Part shown: one piece after another, positions 1-8,699 of the stretch | Position numbering within the stretch: the first letter of the stretch is position 1 | Layout of the letters: every line of letters starts with the position of its first letter | Source: Vibrio ouci | GTDB lineage: Bacteria; Pseudomonadota; Gammaproteobacteria; Enterobacterales; Vibrionaceae | Direction of reading: 5' to 3' | Assembly: GCF_004551525.1 (NCBI RefSeq) | Contig: NZ_SATR01000001.1 | Span: 62,001-126,000 of the forward strand | Length of the DNA stretch: 64,000 nucleotides | Position numbers and translations under genes: made by a program | The notes under the pieces: generated by a model | The model's database searches: none | The model's input: only the letters and a program-made list of their open reading frames with translations | What the model was told of the DNA's origin: nothing

Positions 1-754
1 CAGGTTTCAAACCGTGTAAGTTTTGGAATTGCTTAACAGCCACTTCTAGCGTTTGGTCAAACCAACCAATGTCTTTCCTAACATCAATAAGATCAACATC
101 AACAATAGATAAACGCTGAATCAACACATCTCTATTTTCTAATCGATCCCCTACTCGTTTGATTCCGACTTGGCGGTAAGGTGGCGTGTTCAGCTTGTCA
201 AACTTTATGATGTGCAGATAAGTATCAACTAGGTATTGGTACTCTTTGGAGTCTGGCGTGTAACGCTCAATCAATTCCGCCAATTGCTGTTGAGAGATGC
301 CTCTTTTAAGGGCAATTTGAGCACTTTTAGGAGGGAGTGGTAAAGGATCTGATAGGTTTTGTTCAAAGAACCAATATTTACCATCGGTTTTAGCGGACTC
401 GGCATAGCTTAGATATAGCAGTAAAGTGTCTGTCGCTAAAACATCATACTCATGCCAGCGATTACTTTTACGATAAAACTGTAGGTAACTTAGTTGACGA
501 GAAAATAGTGGGCTAAAGCCAGCATGATCGATGACTTCTAATTGAAACTCAAGCTTGCTGCCCTGTTGTAAATCAAACCAAACCATTTGGTTGTCGTTTT
601 CACGGTAAACTTCTTCTACCGCTTGCGGGTATTGCAATAGGCCATATAGCGGGCTATCAGATGGTAGCCAGCCAATTTGGTTAAAATACTGTGCGCCGTA
701 AACTGCTGGTGTGAACAGACTCAACACCAGTAGTTTGCAAATCCATTTTGCCAT
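1..754 (-). CDS. L,D-transpeptidase (YcbB/LdtD family), N-terminal part
   Basis: The minus-strand frame opens with ATG at 754 behind a GAGGG ribosome site and runs off the left edge, so the catalytic end is not in the window. The first 23 or so residues form a signal peptide (positive start, hydrophobic LLVLSLF, then A-x-A-like VYGA). The rest resembles the scaffold domain of YcbB/LdtD, and near the edge AVKQFQNLHGLKP is typical of a PG_binding_1 peptidoglycan-binding motif. Known members make 3-3 meso-DAP crosslinks and tether proteins to the wall in the periplasm. The YkuD catalytic domain with its Cys lies outside, so activity cannot be judged. Family assignment is from domain order and motif. 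Confidence 0.75.
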   Translation of the reverse strand, partial: MAKWICKLLVLSLFTPAVYGAQYFNQIGWLPSDSPLYGLLQYPQAVEEVYRENDNQMVWFDLQQGSKLEFQLEVIDHAGFSPLFSRQLSYLQFYRKSNRWHEYDVLATDTLLLYLSYAESAKTDGKYWFFEQNLSDPLPLPPKSAQIALKRGISQQQLAELIERYTPDSKEYQYLVDTYLHIIKFDKLNTPPYRQVGIKRVGDRLENRDVLIQRLSIVDVDLIDVRKDIGWFDQTLEVAVKQFQNLHGLKP

Positions 755-859
755 TCGAGATCCCTCTAACTCCTTGAACTTTTAGTATGGCAGAGTTAAA
801 GATAAACAGAACGGCTTGTTTGTGAGAATTACGTTAGTAAAGTGTAAGACGCCCTACAC

Positions 860-1936
860 TCAACCAATCACTGACCAATGGTTATCCCATTGAATCCCTG
901 TTCGAGCTATCGTTTTATTACCAGGTGCCATTTGACTTATTACGCTCCCGGCGCCAGAACTCACTCTAAACTCGTCACCTTGAACAACAACGCCCGATGC
1001 ATCCGGTAAAGGTAACAGTTCCACTAATTGCTGGGTATGCTTCGACCAAATACCGTAACAATTACCTCTTGGAGACGTAGCTAATATCCATTCGTCCGTC
1101 GCGGCAATGCTCGCTATATAATGGTTAAACCTCGCCCACTGCTCTGGTTCTGCTTTTAATGGCGTTAGTGCTCCGCCGTGAGTGTGCATCGCCAATAATG
1201 CTGGGTACTCATCCGGTTCGCCACGATATTGCTGGCCACATAGTACCGTCTTAGAACCATCATGAGCTAAATGCCTGATGCTAAGTTTGTTATCTGCCAG
1301 TCCAACTTGCTCGATCAATTCACCGTTTCGATCAAGGTAACTCAAGCTTGGTTTCATGGTAGCGATGTTTAGAGGCTCTCGACCATTGGTATGCACACCG
1401 CCAACACCAATCGCTAATGTGTCATCAGGCATGACAATCACTTCATGAGGGCCTAAACCAAACTGAGAAAACTCCGCCACTTTTTCATAACCCGCCACTA
1501 CATCATAGACGCCAATGATGCCACGACTGCTGCCGCGCTCACCTTCTGTCGCGTACAACCACAACCCATCATTGGAATAGACGCCGTGCCCATAATAATG
1601 GCGGTTTTTATCCGCGACTCTTAGCTTAATCGACTCTCCGGTTTGGTAATCAAACACTTGAAAGAATGTACCGGGTCTGCGCGCAAAAGCGACGGCATGA
1701 TGTAATGCCGCATTTGAAGCAACCCCATGGCCTCTGGCTGGTAACGCAATCTGGCGTAGAGGCATTCCGACTGAATCGGCAACAACAGCATTAAAACGGT
1801 CACGCTCAGAAATAGAACAGCCAATCAGCACTGGAGCTGTACTTTGCTCAGCGGTCACTGCACAACCCACCAAAGGATACGCAGCGCCAAATAGCGCCGC
1901 TTTTAGTAATGAGCGTCTTGTATTATCAGTCACCAT
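860..1936 (-). CDS. DUF1513 beta-propeller protein, Tat-exported lipoprotein-like
   Basis: 358 residues. The N-terminus has twin arginines (NTRRSLLKAA) followed by a hydrophobic stretch and a lipobox-like LVGC at about residues 22-25, so Tat export and lipidation are predicted. The body is rich in short W/Y/G-containing strands as in a propeller, and family DUF1513 has this length. It is the last gene of the iron cluster and its start overlaps the end of the preceding imelysin-like gene by 11 bases, which suggests translational coupling. DUF1513 genes are commonly found beside imelysin and di-heme oxidoreductase genes. The biochemical role is unknown; a periplasmic function in iron handling is inferred from context only. 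Confidence 0.8.
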   Translation of the reverse strand: MVTDNTRRSLLKAALFGAAYPLVGCAVTAEQSTAPVLIGCSISERDRFNAVVADSVGMPLRQIALPARGHGVASNAALHHAVAFARRPGTFFQVFDYQTGESIKLRVADKNRHYYGHGVYSNDGLWLYATEGERGSSRGIIGVYDVVAGYEKVAEFSQFGLGPHEVIVMPDDTLAIGVGGVHTNGREPLNIATMKPSLSYLDRNGELIEQVGLADNKLSIRHLAHDGSKTVLCGQQYRGEPDEYPALLAMHTHGGALTPLKAEPEQWARFNHYIASIAATDEWILATSPRGNCYGIWSKHTQQLVELLPLPDASGVVVQGDEFRVSSGAGSVISQMAPGNKTIARTGIQWDNHWSVIG

Positions 1937-2960
1937 CAGTTGCGTTAAACCCTATAATTACGCCAAGTTCTATCGCGACTTCTTCGTGAATCAAATACTT
2001 AAGCTGTTCTAGTTTATTGTATTGTGAATAGGCGGTTTGATAGCCGCGCTTGGTTTGCAGCAACTCAAACAGACTCTCATCCGTTGGCCAAGTTTCTATC
2101 GCCATCGAGAATTGATTGGTAATGCTATCCGCCAAAGTCGATTTATCTTTTGCTCTTAAAATAGCGTCAAGTCCATTTCCATTAGCAAAGTACAGCGCTT
2201 GCAGTGCTTCAAGGTTGGCTTTGAGGTTGATCATTGATGTTTCTGAGCGCCAAGATTCCGCAAAGTACGGTCGAGGCTGTCCAAACTTAGCCAGAGGTCG
2301 GCTCATTTTCTTCATGCTGTATTCAAGTTGATTCGAAAGCAGCGCAATGTATTCAGAGTCCCACTGTTTTTCGTTTAGCTCTACCCAAGGGTTAGTTGCC
2401 CACGCCTGCGCGATACTAGAGGTATTCTGCGCAATGTTAGCGGCAATCGACTCAGCGGTAGAACATGTCGCTGGATTCGTGTTTAGATCGGAAGCTTTGT
2501 CATACAACAGCCACTCAATCGAGCCAAGTCCCTGCACCGTGACACTTTGCTGTGAAATCTCTTCAACGCTCCATGATTTCGGCTGTTTAATTAACGCGCC
2601 CATCTTGCGCCCAGTGGTGTTTTTCTTATCCGGCCAAAACTGAATGTTCCAGCTCTGTGCCAGTGCTGATTCTGGCCCGCGCTCTTGGCCTTGCAGTGCC
2701 ATCCACGCCACCATTGTTTGGTGCCACTGACTCTTAACGGCATCAACACCTTGATTGGTCGAGCAATAACCTTTCATCGTTTGAGACAACTTCTCAGCTT
2801 CGTTTTTCAATCGCTGAGCAGACGCAAACTCAACCTGATAAACACCTTGGCTGAAATGATTTGTCATCTCTGGCTTAAGCACATCACTATCGGAAGATTG
2901 GCAGCCACTCATCAGTGCCACCATCGCAGCGCTCAAAGTAAATTGTTTTAGATTCATCAT
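1926..2960 (-). CDS. imelysin-like lipoprotein with altered GxHxxE motif
   Basis: 344 residues with a lipoprotein signal: hydrophobic ALMSGC places the lipid-bearing Cys at about residue 20. The body matches the imelysin/insulin-cleaving peptidase fold family (repeated helical WxxxxV... pattern, IEWLLYD). The family signature GxHxxE, thought to be involved in metal binding, reads GLGSIE here, so the His is replaced by Gly while the Glu is kept. That points to a divergent, perhaps non-metal-binding partner of the intact imelysin upstream. Five bases separate it from the oxidoreductase gene. Two ATGs in tandem (2960 and 2957) could serve as start. No peptidase activity should be assumed. Confidence 0.8.
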   Translation of the reverse strand: MMNLKQFTLSAAMVALMSGCQSSDSDVLKPEMTNHFSQGVYQVEFASAQRLKNEAEKLSQTMKGYCSTNQGVDAVKSQWHQTMVAWMALQGQERGPESALAQSWNIQFWPDKKNTTGRKMGALIKQPKSWSVEEISQQSVTVQGLGSIEWLLYDKASDLNTNPATCSTAESIAANIAQNTSSIAQAWATNPWVELNEKQWDSEYIALLSNQLEYSMKKMSRPLAKFGQPRPYFAESWRSETSMINLKANLEALQALYFANGNGLDAILRAKDKSTLADSITNQFSMAIETWPTDESLFELLQTKRGYQTAYSQYNKLEQLKYLIHEEVAIELGVIIGFNATDGD

Positions 2961-2965
2961 TCACC

Positions 2966-4360
2966 CTATAACGAATTCAAGAATGCGATTAGCGCTTCTC
3001 TTTCTTTCTTGTTGAACTTTAGGACATTATTCTTGGCAGTTTCTGCTTCGCCGCCGTGCCACAATACAGCTTCCATCAAGTTTCGAGCACGTCCATCATG
3101 TAAGAAATAAGTATGACCGTTCACTTCTTGCGTATACCCAATACCCCAAAGCGGCTGAGTACGCCATTCTTGACCATTCGCTAGGTATTCCGGACGATTG
3201 TCAGCTAGTCCTGGCCCCATATCATGAAGGAGCATATCTGTGTATGGGTGAATAACTTGCTCCGATAGCGCGGGTAAGTTATCTCTTTTCGCTGTTTTCA
3301 CACTGGTCTTGTGACAACTTTCACAGCCCGCTTTTGCGAACAGTTCTTGGCCGGATTTCACTTGTGGATCATTGACATTGCGACGAATTGGAACCGCAAG
3401 GTGCTGTGAGTAAAACTCTACAAAATCAAGGATGTTGTCACTAACCTCTGGATTGCCGCCGTTCGGCATATCATCACAAATCGACTGCTTAGATGTGCAG
3501 TTTTCATTTGGGAACAGGTTACTGGTTAAGCCCACATCGCCATTAAACGCTGCCGCATTCTGCTGCATCAGGTTCGGTTGGCCCGCTTTCCAGCCAAATC
3601 GGCCAATGGCGAAGTCTGCTTTTCTCACATCCCACACGACATTGACCTTTCCTGAAATGCCATCACCGTTTGCATCGTTCTCATCGGCCCACGCTTTTAG
3701 CGTTTCATCAGGGATGCTTTCTAATAAGCCCAGTCCAATCATTGGCGGTGCAACACGCGCTGACATTTGTGTATCAGGGTGCATCTCGCCATAGCCTAAG
3801 TCGGTAATGGTTAAGTTTGGTTTACGTAGATTAACCACCGCACCATCAGCAAACGTCACTGGTACGTCTTGGTAGGTAATATTAATGGTGCCTTCCGGCT
3901 TTTGATCTTGCAAAGCGAAGTCTTGAAGTTGTCCACCATAGGTAGGCTCAGGGATCACTCCATCCCTAATAAATGCTTTTTTCTGCTCTGGTGTCATCGC
4001 AGGAATGCTTAATCGAACGAGCATTGATACTGCGTGCAGATCGTTTTCCTCAGGCGGGTGTCCACGACCATCTTTAATATGGCAGTTTTGGCATCCATTG
4101 GTGTTAAACAGTGGACCAAGACCATCACGTGCATCGGTAGACGCTGGTGCTTGGACCCAAGGATTTCTAAAAAAACTGTTACCAACGCTAAAATCTAAAC
4201 GTTTCGACATTGGCAGGTTACCTGCTGGCAAAGAAAAGGCATTCGCTCCATCCTTCTTCACCGAGGTATCACCACCTGACTTAACGTCGTAAGCAGCAAC
4301 TGTTGAAGAAACGCTGAGTAGCAACAGACTGAGAATGGATGGTTTCGTGTACAACTTCAT
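2966..4360 (-). CDS. di-heme oxidoreductase family protein (periplasmic c-type cytochrome)
   Basis: 464 residues with a Sec signal peptide ending near VAA-Y. Two CxxCH heme-c motifs are visible: CQNCH at about residue 90 and CESCH at about residue 350. Spacing and flanking sequence (LGPLFNTNGCQNCH, FAKAGCESCHKT) match the DUF1111/DHOR 'thiol oxidoreductase' family; despite that name the reaction is unproven. It sits between two imelysin-type genes in a Fur-boxed cluster, suggesting a redox step in periplasmic iron uptake. A hairpin between this gene and the upstream imelysin may lower its expression relative to the first gene. Confidence 0.88.
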   Translation of the reverse strand: MKLYTKPSILSLLLLSVSSTVAAYDVKSGGDTSVKKDGANAFSLPAGNLPMSKRLDFSVGNSFFRNPWVQAPASTDARDGLGPLFNTNGCQNCHIKDGRGHPPEENDLHAVSMLVRLSIPAMTPEQKKAFIRDGVIPEPTYGGQLQDFALQDQKPEGTINITYQDVPVTFADGAVVNLRKPNLTITDLGYGEMHPDTQMSARVAPPMIGLGLLESIPDETLKAWADENDANGDGISGKVNVVWDVRKADFAIGRFGWKAGQPNLMQQNAAAFNGDVGLTSNLFPNENCTSKQSICDDMPNGGNPEVSDNILDFVEFYSQHLAVPIRRNVNDPQVKSGQELFAKAGCESCHKTSVKTAKRDNLPALSEQVIHPYTDMLLHDMGPGLADNRPEYLANGQEWRTQPLWGIGYTQEVNGHTYFLHDGRARNLMEAVLWHGGEAETAKNNVLKFNKKEREALIAFLNSL

Positions 4361-4438
4361 TACGATGACTCACTAAGCGGACATATCCGCACAAATTAAA
4401 TGGGAATAACTCTCAAATAGACGACTTATATAAAACGT

Positions 4439-4463
4439 CAAAAGGGCTCTAATGAGCCCTTTG
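4439..4463 (-). terminator. hairpin between imelysin and di-heme oxidoreductase genes
   Basis: A nine-base perfect stem (AAAGGGCTC / GAGCCCTTT) with loop ATTA is followed by TTTTG on the minus strand, directly after the imelysin stop. It looks like a rho-independent terminator inside the cluster and probably works as a partial attenuator. Confidence 0.7.
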
Positions 4464-4481
4464 TATTCGTTCGAGTGCTAG

Positions 4482-5744
4482 TTAAAACTCGTGATCCGCT
4501 GTGTCTGGGTTCAGACTACTGATACCAACGATTTTCGCTGCACGTTCAATTTGTGCTGTTTGAGCAACCAGAGACATGATTGTGTCGTTAACTAGTGCAT
4601 TACCTTGCGTATTACCTGAAGCAATTAGCTGGTCAAAGAACTGGCCGTTTTTCTCTGCAGAAGTAACTAGCTGACCCACTTGTGAACGTGTCACATCAAA
4701 TTGCTTTTGAATCTCTTGTGCTGCTTGCTTATCTTTTTGTGCCACTAGGTCGTGGATACTTGGACCTGATAGCAAAGTGCCATCTTCACGCTTGTATAGA
4801 CCTGTGTATACGTTATAGATGCCCTGCTCGTTGTAGTAATGAGAGTTGTGCGTGTTGTCTGAGAAACAGTCATGCTCATCTTCAGTAGAGTTTGCTTCTA
4901 GAGCAACTTTCATACGCTCACCCGCAAGCTCACCTAGAGATAGTGAACCCATGCCAAATAGCATTTTGCGAAGGCCGTTTTCCGCTGAATCGTTTAGTAG
5001 CTCTTCACGGTAGTTACCTTTCACGTCAGCAGACCACTGGTTTTCCATCCACTCTAGATCTTGAACAAGAAGCTCTGCTGCTGCTTTCAAGAAATCACCA
5101 CGACGGTCACAGTTGTCATTTGTACACTCTGCACCAACAACAAAGTCAGTGTAAGCACGCTGACCAGCGCCCGCGTTAGTGCCGTTTAAATCTTGGCCCC
5201 ATAGTAGGAATTCGATTGCGTGGTAACCTGATGCTACGTTTGCTTCAGAACCACCAACTTCGTTTAGATCAGCAATCAGTTCAGGAGTGATCTTTGCTAC
5301 ATCCAATTTTGATGCACCGATAGTTAGCTCTGTGTTCGCAATAATATTTGCGTTAGCACCTTCATTACCTAGTTCATATTGGTAGTCAGCAGAAACGTAA
5401 TCGATCAAGCCTTCATCTAATGGCCAAGCGTTAAGTTGACCTTCCCAATCATCAACAACCGCGTTACCAAAACGGAATACTTCAGACTGTTGGTACGGTA
5501 CGCGAGAAGCAAGCCATACTTGCTTTACTTGTTCAAATTTTGCGGCAGTTGGATTAGCAAGAAAAGTGTCGATTGATGCGTCTAGCGCTTTAGCGGTCGT
5601 CACAGAGTCAGCAAATACTGCGTGAGCCACATCTGCATAATGCTCAACGACTTGGTCTTTCGTTACGCTTGCTGCGAAAACAGAACCGCTAGCGATCAAA
5701 AGTGAAGCTGCGACAGATTGAGCTAATAGAGTTTTAACATTCAT
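4482..5744 (-). CDS. imelysin family protein (IrpA-like, iron-regulated)
   Basis: 420 residues with a cleavable Sec signal (ASGSVFAAS). The imelysin signature GxHxxE is intact as GYHAIEFLLWGQD at about residues 177-189, unlike in the paralogue downstream. Family members such as IrpA and ICMP are periplasmic or outer-membrane proteins linked to iron uptake; the exact ligand is unsettled. A Fur box lies 47 bases upstream of the start, making this the first and most strongly iron-controlled gene of the cluster. Cysteines in the middle (CTNDNCDRR) and at CFSDN could form disulfides. Function beyond iron-linked uptake is inference. Confidence 0.9.
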   Translation of the reverse strand: MNVKTLLAQSVAASLLIASGSVFAASVTKDQVVEHYADVAHAVFADSVTTAKALDASIDTFLANPTAAKFEQVKQVWLASRVPYQQSEVFRFGNAVVDDWEGQLNAWPLDEGLIDYVSADYQYELGNEGANANIIANTELTIGASKLDVAKITPELIADLNEVGGSEANVASGYHAIEFLLWGQDLNGTNAGAGQRAYTDFVVGAECTNDNCDRRGDFLKAAAELLVQDLEWMENQWSADVKGNYREELLNDSAENGLRKMLFGMGSLSLGELAGERMKVALEANSTEDEHDCFSDNTHNSHYYNEQGIYNVYTGLYKREDGTLLSGPSIHDLVAQKDKQAAQEIQKQFDVTRSQVGQLVTSAEKNGQFFDQLIASGNTQGNALVNDTIMSLVAQTAQIERAAKIVGISSLNPDTADHEF

Positions 5745-5790
5745 TGATAAGCGTCCTTGTTGAGCTTAATAATTATTCTGATTTATTAGT

Positions 5791-5809
5791 GCTAATCATT
5801 ATCATTTGC
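5791..5809 (-). promoter_or_regulatory. Fur box upstream of the imelysin gene
   Basis: On the minus strand GCAAATGATAATGATTAGC matches the 19-base consensus GATAATGATAATCATTATC at 15 positions, including the ATGATAAT core. The location just upstream of an imelysin gene fits iron repression. Confidence 0.85.
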
Positions 5810-5860
5810 ACTACTGATGCGAATAATACAAACTTACAATTTTTTTGCAACCCAGAAACG

Positions 5861-5889
5861 AAAAAAGCCTCACAAAAGTGAGGCTTTTA
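5861..5889 (-). terminator. rho-independent terminator after ribA
   Basis: GCCTCAC / GTGAGGC stem with AAAA/TTTT flanks on both sides and a four-base loop, 22 bases past the ribA stop on the minus strand. Confidence 0.9.
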
Positions 5890-5911
5890 TCAACATAGGC
5901 TTTTCAATACG

Positions 5912-6508
5912 TTAGATATCTAGATTGTGCTTACCGTGAGAGACTTTTGCTTGTAGGTAGCCTTCGTTGCCATCTTTAACGTGCGCAGATGTATTGACAA
6001 CTTCTTCGATCTCAATCCCGTACTCTTTCAGATCATTGACCTTTTTCGGGTTGTTGGTTACCAAACGAATTCGCTCAGCACCTAATGCTTTCAGCATCTG
6101 TGCTGCTTCGGTGAAGTCACGAAGATCGTCACCAAAACCAAGGTGGTTGTTCGCTTCGTAGGTATTCATACCTTCACTTTGAAGCTTGTAAGCGTCTATT
6201 TTGTTGTACAGGCCAATCCCACGTCCTTCTTGTCGTAAGTACAAGATAATGCCGCCGGATTCACCCATACGATTGATCGTTTCATCAAGTTGCTCACCAC
6301 AGTCACAGCGTGATGAGTGGAATACGTCACCAGTAAGGCACTCTGAGTGCATTCGGACAAGTGGCGCTTCTTGGTTTTTATCAGCTTGCTTAAATATTAC
6401 CGCGACGTGCTCTTTTTCTGTTTTCAATCCATGAAAAGAAAGTAGCTCCGCATCGATGTTACTGTTTACACCTACTTTGAAGTCGACTCTGGCTCTTACT
6501 TCCGCCAT
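5912..6508 (-). CDS. ribA: GTP cyclohydrolase II
   Basis: Opens the GTP imidazole ring in the first step of riboflavin synthesis, in the cytoplasm. The three zinc cysteines are visible in [17 protein letters not shown], followed by the catalytic [14 protein letters not shown] segment and TNNPKK near the end. The frame is open further upstream to 6559, but [10 protein letters not shown] at 6508 matches the usual ~198-residue Vibrio protein; a GTG at 6520 is an alternative. The gene stands alone between terminators. Its promoter is overlapped by a Zur-like palindrome, notable because the enzyme needs zinc. Confidence 0.92.
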   Translation of the reverse strand: MAEVRARVDFKVGVNSNIDAELLSFHGLKTEKEHVAVIFKQADKNQEAPLVRMHSECLTGDVFHSSRCDCGEQLDETINRMGESGGIILYLRQEGRGIGLYNKIDAYKLQSEGMNTYEANNHLGFGDDLRDFTEAAQMLKALGAERIRLVTNNPKKVNDLKEYGIEIEEVVNTSAHVKDGNEGYLQAKVSHGKHNLDI

Positions 6509-6622
6509 ATTTTTACTCACTTGAATCTCTATGTTTTTATTAAGTGTGGGATTTATCAAAAAGATCTCACTTTGAAACTAACTATGGGGACTCTTACCAC
6601 AGAATTCAATGGTTAGTTTGAC

Positions 6623-6657
6623 AATTGTTATAATATAACAATTTTAGCTTTGGGCAA
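6623..6657 (-). promoter_or_regulatory. ribA promoter with Zur-like operator
   Basis: The 21-base palindrome AATTGTTATA-A-TATAACAATT (6623-6643) has ten-base perfect arms and contains GTTATAnTATAAC, the core of the gammaproteobacterial Zur box. On the minus strand TTGCCC (6652-6657) and TATTAT (6630-6635) with a 16-base spacer form a plausible sigma-70 promoter, and the palindrome covers the -10. Occupancy would block ribA transcription. The Zur assignment is by motif recognition only. Confidence 0.65.
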
Positions 6658-6658
6658 T

Positions 6659-6685
6659 AAAAAACCTCACAATAGTATTGCGAGG
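6659..6685 (-). terminator. terminator after the 57-residue gene
   Basis: Ten-base stem with one mismatch (CCTCGCAATA / TATTGTGAGG) followed by six T on the minus strand, 28 bases past the stop at 6713. Confidence 0.8.
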
Positions 6686-6712
6686 CTAGAGATCTGGTTC
6701 AGCGAGTGGAGA

Positions 6713-6886
6713 TTAGTCTTGCTGGTGCTTCCAAACTGAGTGTTCAATCCATAACGTTTCAAGCTCTCTTAGCTCTTCTTCGCTCAAGAATGACAGCGTC
6801 GGCTTTGTCTGAGGCAGTGCATAAGCCTGAAACGCACTTATGTGTGCGTAAAAGTCAGTACGTAATTGAGATATATTTAAGTTCAC
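6713..6886 (-). CDS. 57-residue hypothetical protein (GTG start)
   Basis: Too short to be called by a usual length cut-off. The minus-strand frame starts with GTG at 6886 behind AGGGAAGAG and encodes VNLNISQLRTDFYAHISAFQ and on to an acidic LSEEELRELETLW segment and WKHQQD at the end. A good ribosome site, sensible amino-acid composition and a terminator 28 bases downstream support a real gene. No signal peptide or membrane segment is present; the middle is predicted helical. I do not recognise the family. It has its own transcription unit upstream of the ribA promoter. Confidence 0.7.
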   Translation of the reverse strand: MNLNISQLRTDFYAHISAFQAYALPQTKPTLSFLSEEELRELETLWIEHSVWKHQQD

Positions 6887-7064
6887 TGCTCTTCCCTAAG
6901 ACGATTGATTGCTTAAAACTGCTCATTGGATTAATAATTCTTATAAATGATAACAAATTACAGTATTTGCGCAAAAACGCCGTCGATTTATGAGCTAAAA
7001 GTCACATTTTTGTTGTGGTTTTACTCTTTACAATTCATGAAGTTACACGATCAATGTTGATCAT

Positions 7065-8036
7065 TTAAAACAGTTCAACATCATCAAATAGATCATCCTC
7101 ATTTGGGTTTCTCAGTGTACTGCTCATATCCTCATAACACTTAACTTGGTTTCTACCTGACTCTTTAGCAAAATAAAGAGCTTTGTCTGCATGATCTAGA
7201 ATTGTGGGCAGGTACTGACTGCGAGAAATAGCACACAGACCACAGCTAAAGGTAAGTTGATTAACCTGCGGGAAACGGTATTGTTCGATTAACTGACGAA
7301 AGGCTTCGAGCGATCTTAGTACCTGATATTTTTCTTGAGGCGGGAACATGATGACAAACTCTTCCCCCCCGAAACGGAACAACTGCTCTTGATCGCAAAA
7401 GAAATTACGCAGTTGCTGGGCAAAGATAAGCAACACTTCGTCACCAATCATATGGCCAAATTTATCATTCACCGCCTTAAAATGGTCAAGATCGATGATC
7501 GCTATCCACACATTTAAAGCGTCGCCCCCATCGAGTGACTCACCAAAGCAATGCGAAAGACGCTCTTCTAGCGTACGTCGATTCAACAGACCTGTTAGCT
7601 TATCTCGTTCACTTTCGTGTAAAACAACCAAGTAGTTGCGGTAGATTTGGGCAAAGCCATCGATGAGCAACTCATACTGTTTATTGGGTTTGTCCATCGA
7701 CACCTTGAGTAAGGCAGAACTAGAGTCTGAGATAGAAATTGGACAGCTCCAAACGTACTCTCCGCCTTGTTCCTCTACGATGCTGATTTGTTCATTGAGA
7801 TGGTCATGACTATAAACTTGCGTGCCCACTTGATCGTAGATCCAATGATAGTCATCTTCTGGTTCTTGCTTCATTACATGAGCAATGACCAACGAAGTAT
7901 TACCCATAAAATGAGTTAAACTGGCCTGGCGAATGGGCAGCATCTCAGTCAGTGTTGCGATAAGGCAGTGGCCTAGAGAGGTACTGTTGCGTTGTTCGGT
8001 GATTTCGATGACTGAATGCAGTATTTTGTCTTCCAT
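7065..8036 (-). CDS. GGDEF diguanylate cyclase, soluble
   Basis: 323 residues from the ATG at 8036, six bases after AGGA; a GTG one codon earlier is less likely. The first 150 or so residues look like a GAF-type sensor (no membrane segment). The GGDEF domain follows: RDKLTGLLNRRTLEERL, IDLDHFKAVND, and the active-site loop RFGGEEF, so c-di-GMP synthesis is predicted. An RxxD inhibitory site is not evident. It stands alone between ribA's neighbour and the DUF2947 gene. Input signal unknown. Confidence 0.88.
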   Translation of the reverse strand: MEDKILHSVIEITEQRNSTSLGHCLIATLTEMLPIRQASLTHFMGNTSLVIAHVMKQEPEDDYHWIYDQVGTQVYSHDHLNEQISIVEEQGGEYVWSCPISISDSSSALLKVSMDKPNKQYELLIDGFAQIYRNYLVVLHESERDKLTGLLNRRTLEERLSHCFGESLDGGDALNVWIAIIDLDHFKAVNDKFGHMIGDEVLLIFAQQLRNFFCDQEQLFRFGGEEFVIMFPPQEKYQVLRSLEAFRQLIEQYRFPQVNQLTFSCGLCAISRSQYLPTILDHADKALYFAKESGRNQVKCYEDMSSTLRNPNEDDLFDDVELF

Positions 8037-8167
8037 CACTCTTCCTCATAGCTCTATCCTAACTGATAGTATAGCCAGAGTTATAAAAATGCACTTAGTT
8101 GCACATAAAATAAGCGTAATTAGTGATGAGGAAACGACGTCGATAGGAAGGAGATAAATGTGCGTAT

Positions 8168-8199
8168 ACAACAAGAGCCGCCTTAGCGACTCCTGTTGT
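8168..8199. terminator. hairpin after the DUF2947 gene
   Basis: ACAACA-GAG...CTC-TGTTGT interrupted stem just beyond the stop at 8207. It lacks a clear U tract on the minus strand, so termination is likely but imperfect. Confidence 0.5.
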
Positions 8200-8206
8200 T
8201 GTGATA

Positions 8207-8680
8207 TTACTTACGAGAACCTAGTTTTACGTTACCGTTACCATCAAACCATAACGCCTCGTTACGACGACGGCCGATAAGAATAGGACCATCATCGTAG
8301 AATAGAAAGTTCTTCCAACACTTTTTGAATGTCGACCATTTGGTCTCAATTACATTGTATTTTTCATAACAAAAGTAGACAGTTACGTCATCTTGCCAAT
8401 CAATAAACTCGAGTATTGCCTCTGGCAAGCTTTCGTCATCAGACTCCCACGCGGCCATCCAATCAATTGTTTCCTTCCAGTTCGAGTCGTTCATCGGCCA
8501 ATCAGAAGAGCTCAAACGATCCGCATCTGGACTCTGCGCACTAATATTCTCTTGCCATAGCTGAGATGACCTAGCCTGAGTCATCGGTTTAATCGCTTGT
8601 AGCTGTTCCTCAGCAACCGGCATTGATTGGTGCGTGAAAATCCATTTTCTTTGGTATTCATCCAAAGTTAAATACGACAT
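8207..8680 (-). CDS. DUF2947 family protein
   Basis: 157 residues, acidic, rich in Trp, with no signal or membrane segment. The sequence (YLTLDEYQRKWIFTHQSMP at the start, GPILIGRRRNEALWFDGNG near the end) resembles DUF2947, a family of unknown function in Vibrio and relatives; this is recalled and not searched. It is the last gene of the leftward run tyrR-GNAT-HD-this gene, 19 bases after the HD gene with AGAGG as ribosome site. Function unknown. Confidence 0.7.
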   Translation of the reverse strand: MSYLTLDEYQRKWIFTHQSMPVAEEQLQAIKPMTQARSSQLWQENISAQSPDADRLSSSDWPMNDSNWKETIDWMAAWESDDESLPEAILEFIDWQDDVTVYFCYEKYNVIETKWSTFKKCWKNFLFYDDGPILIGRRRNEALWFDGNGNVKLGSRK

Positions 8681-8699
8681 TTAATAACCTCTTAAAGCA

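Noticed and set aside
3432..3794. 120-codon plus-strand frame inside the di-heme oxidoreductase gene
   Set aside because: Opposite-strand shadow of a gene with clear heme motifs; no ribosome site.
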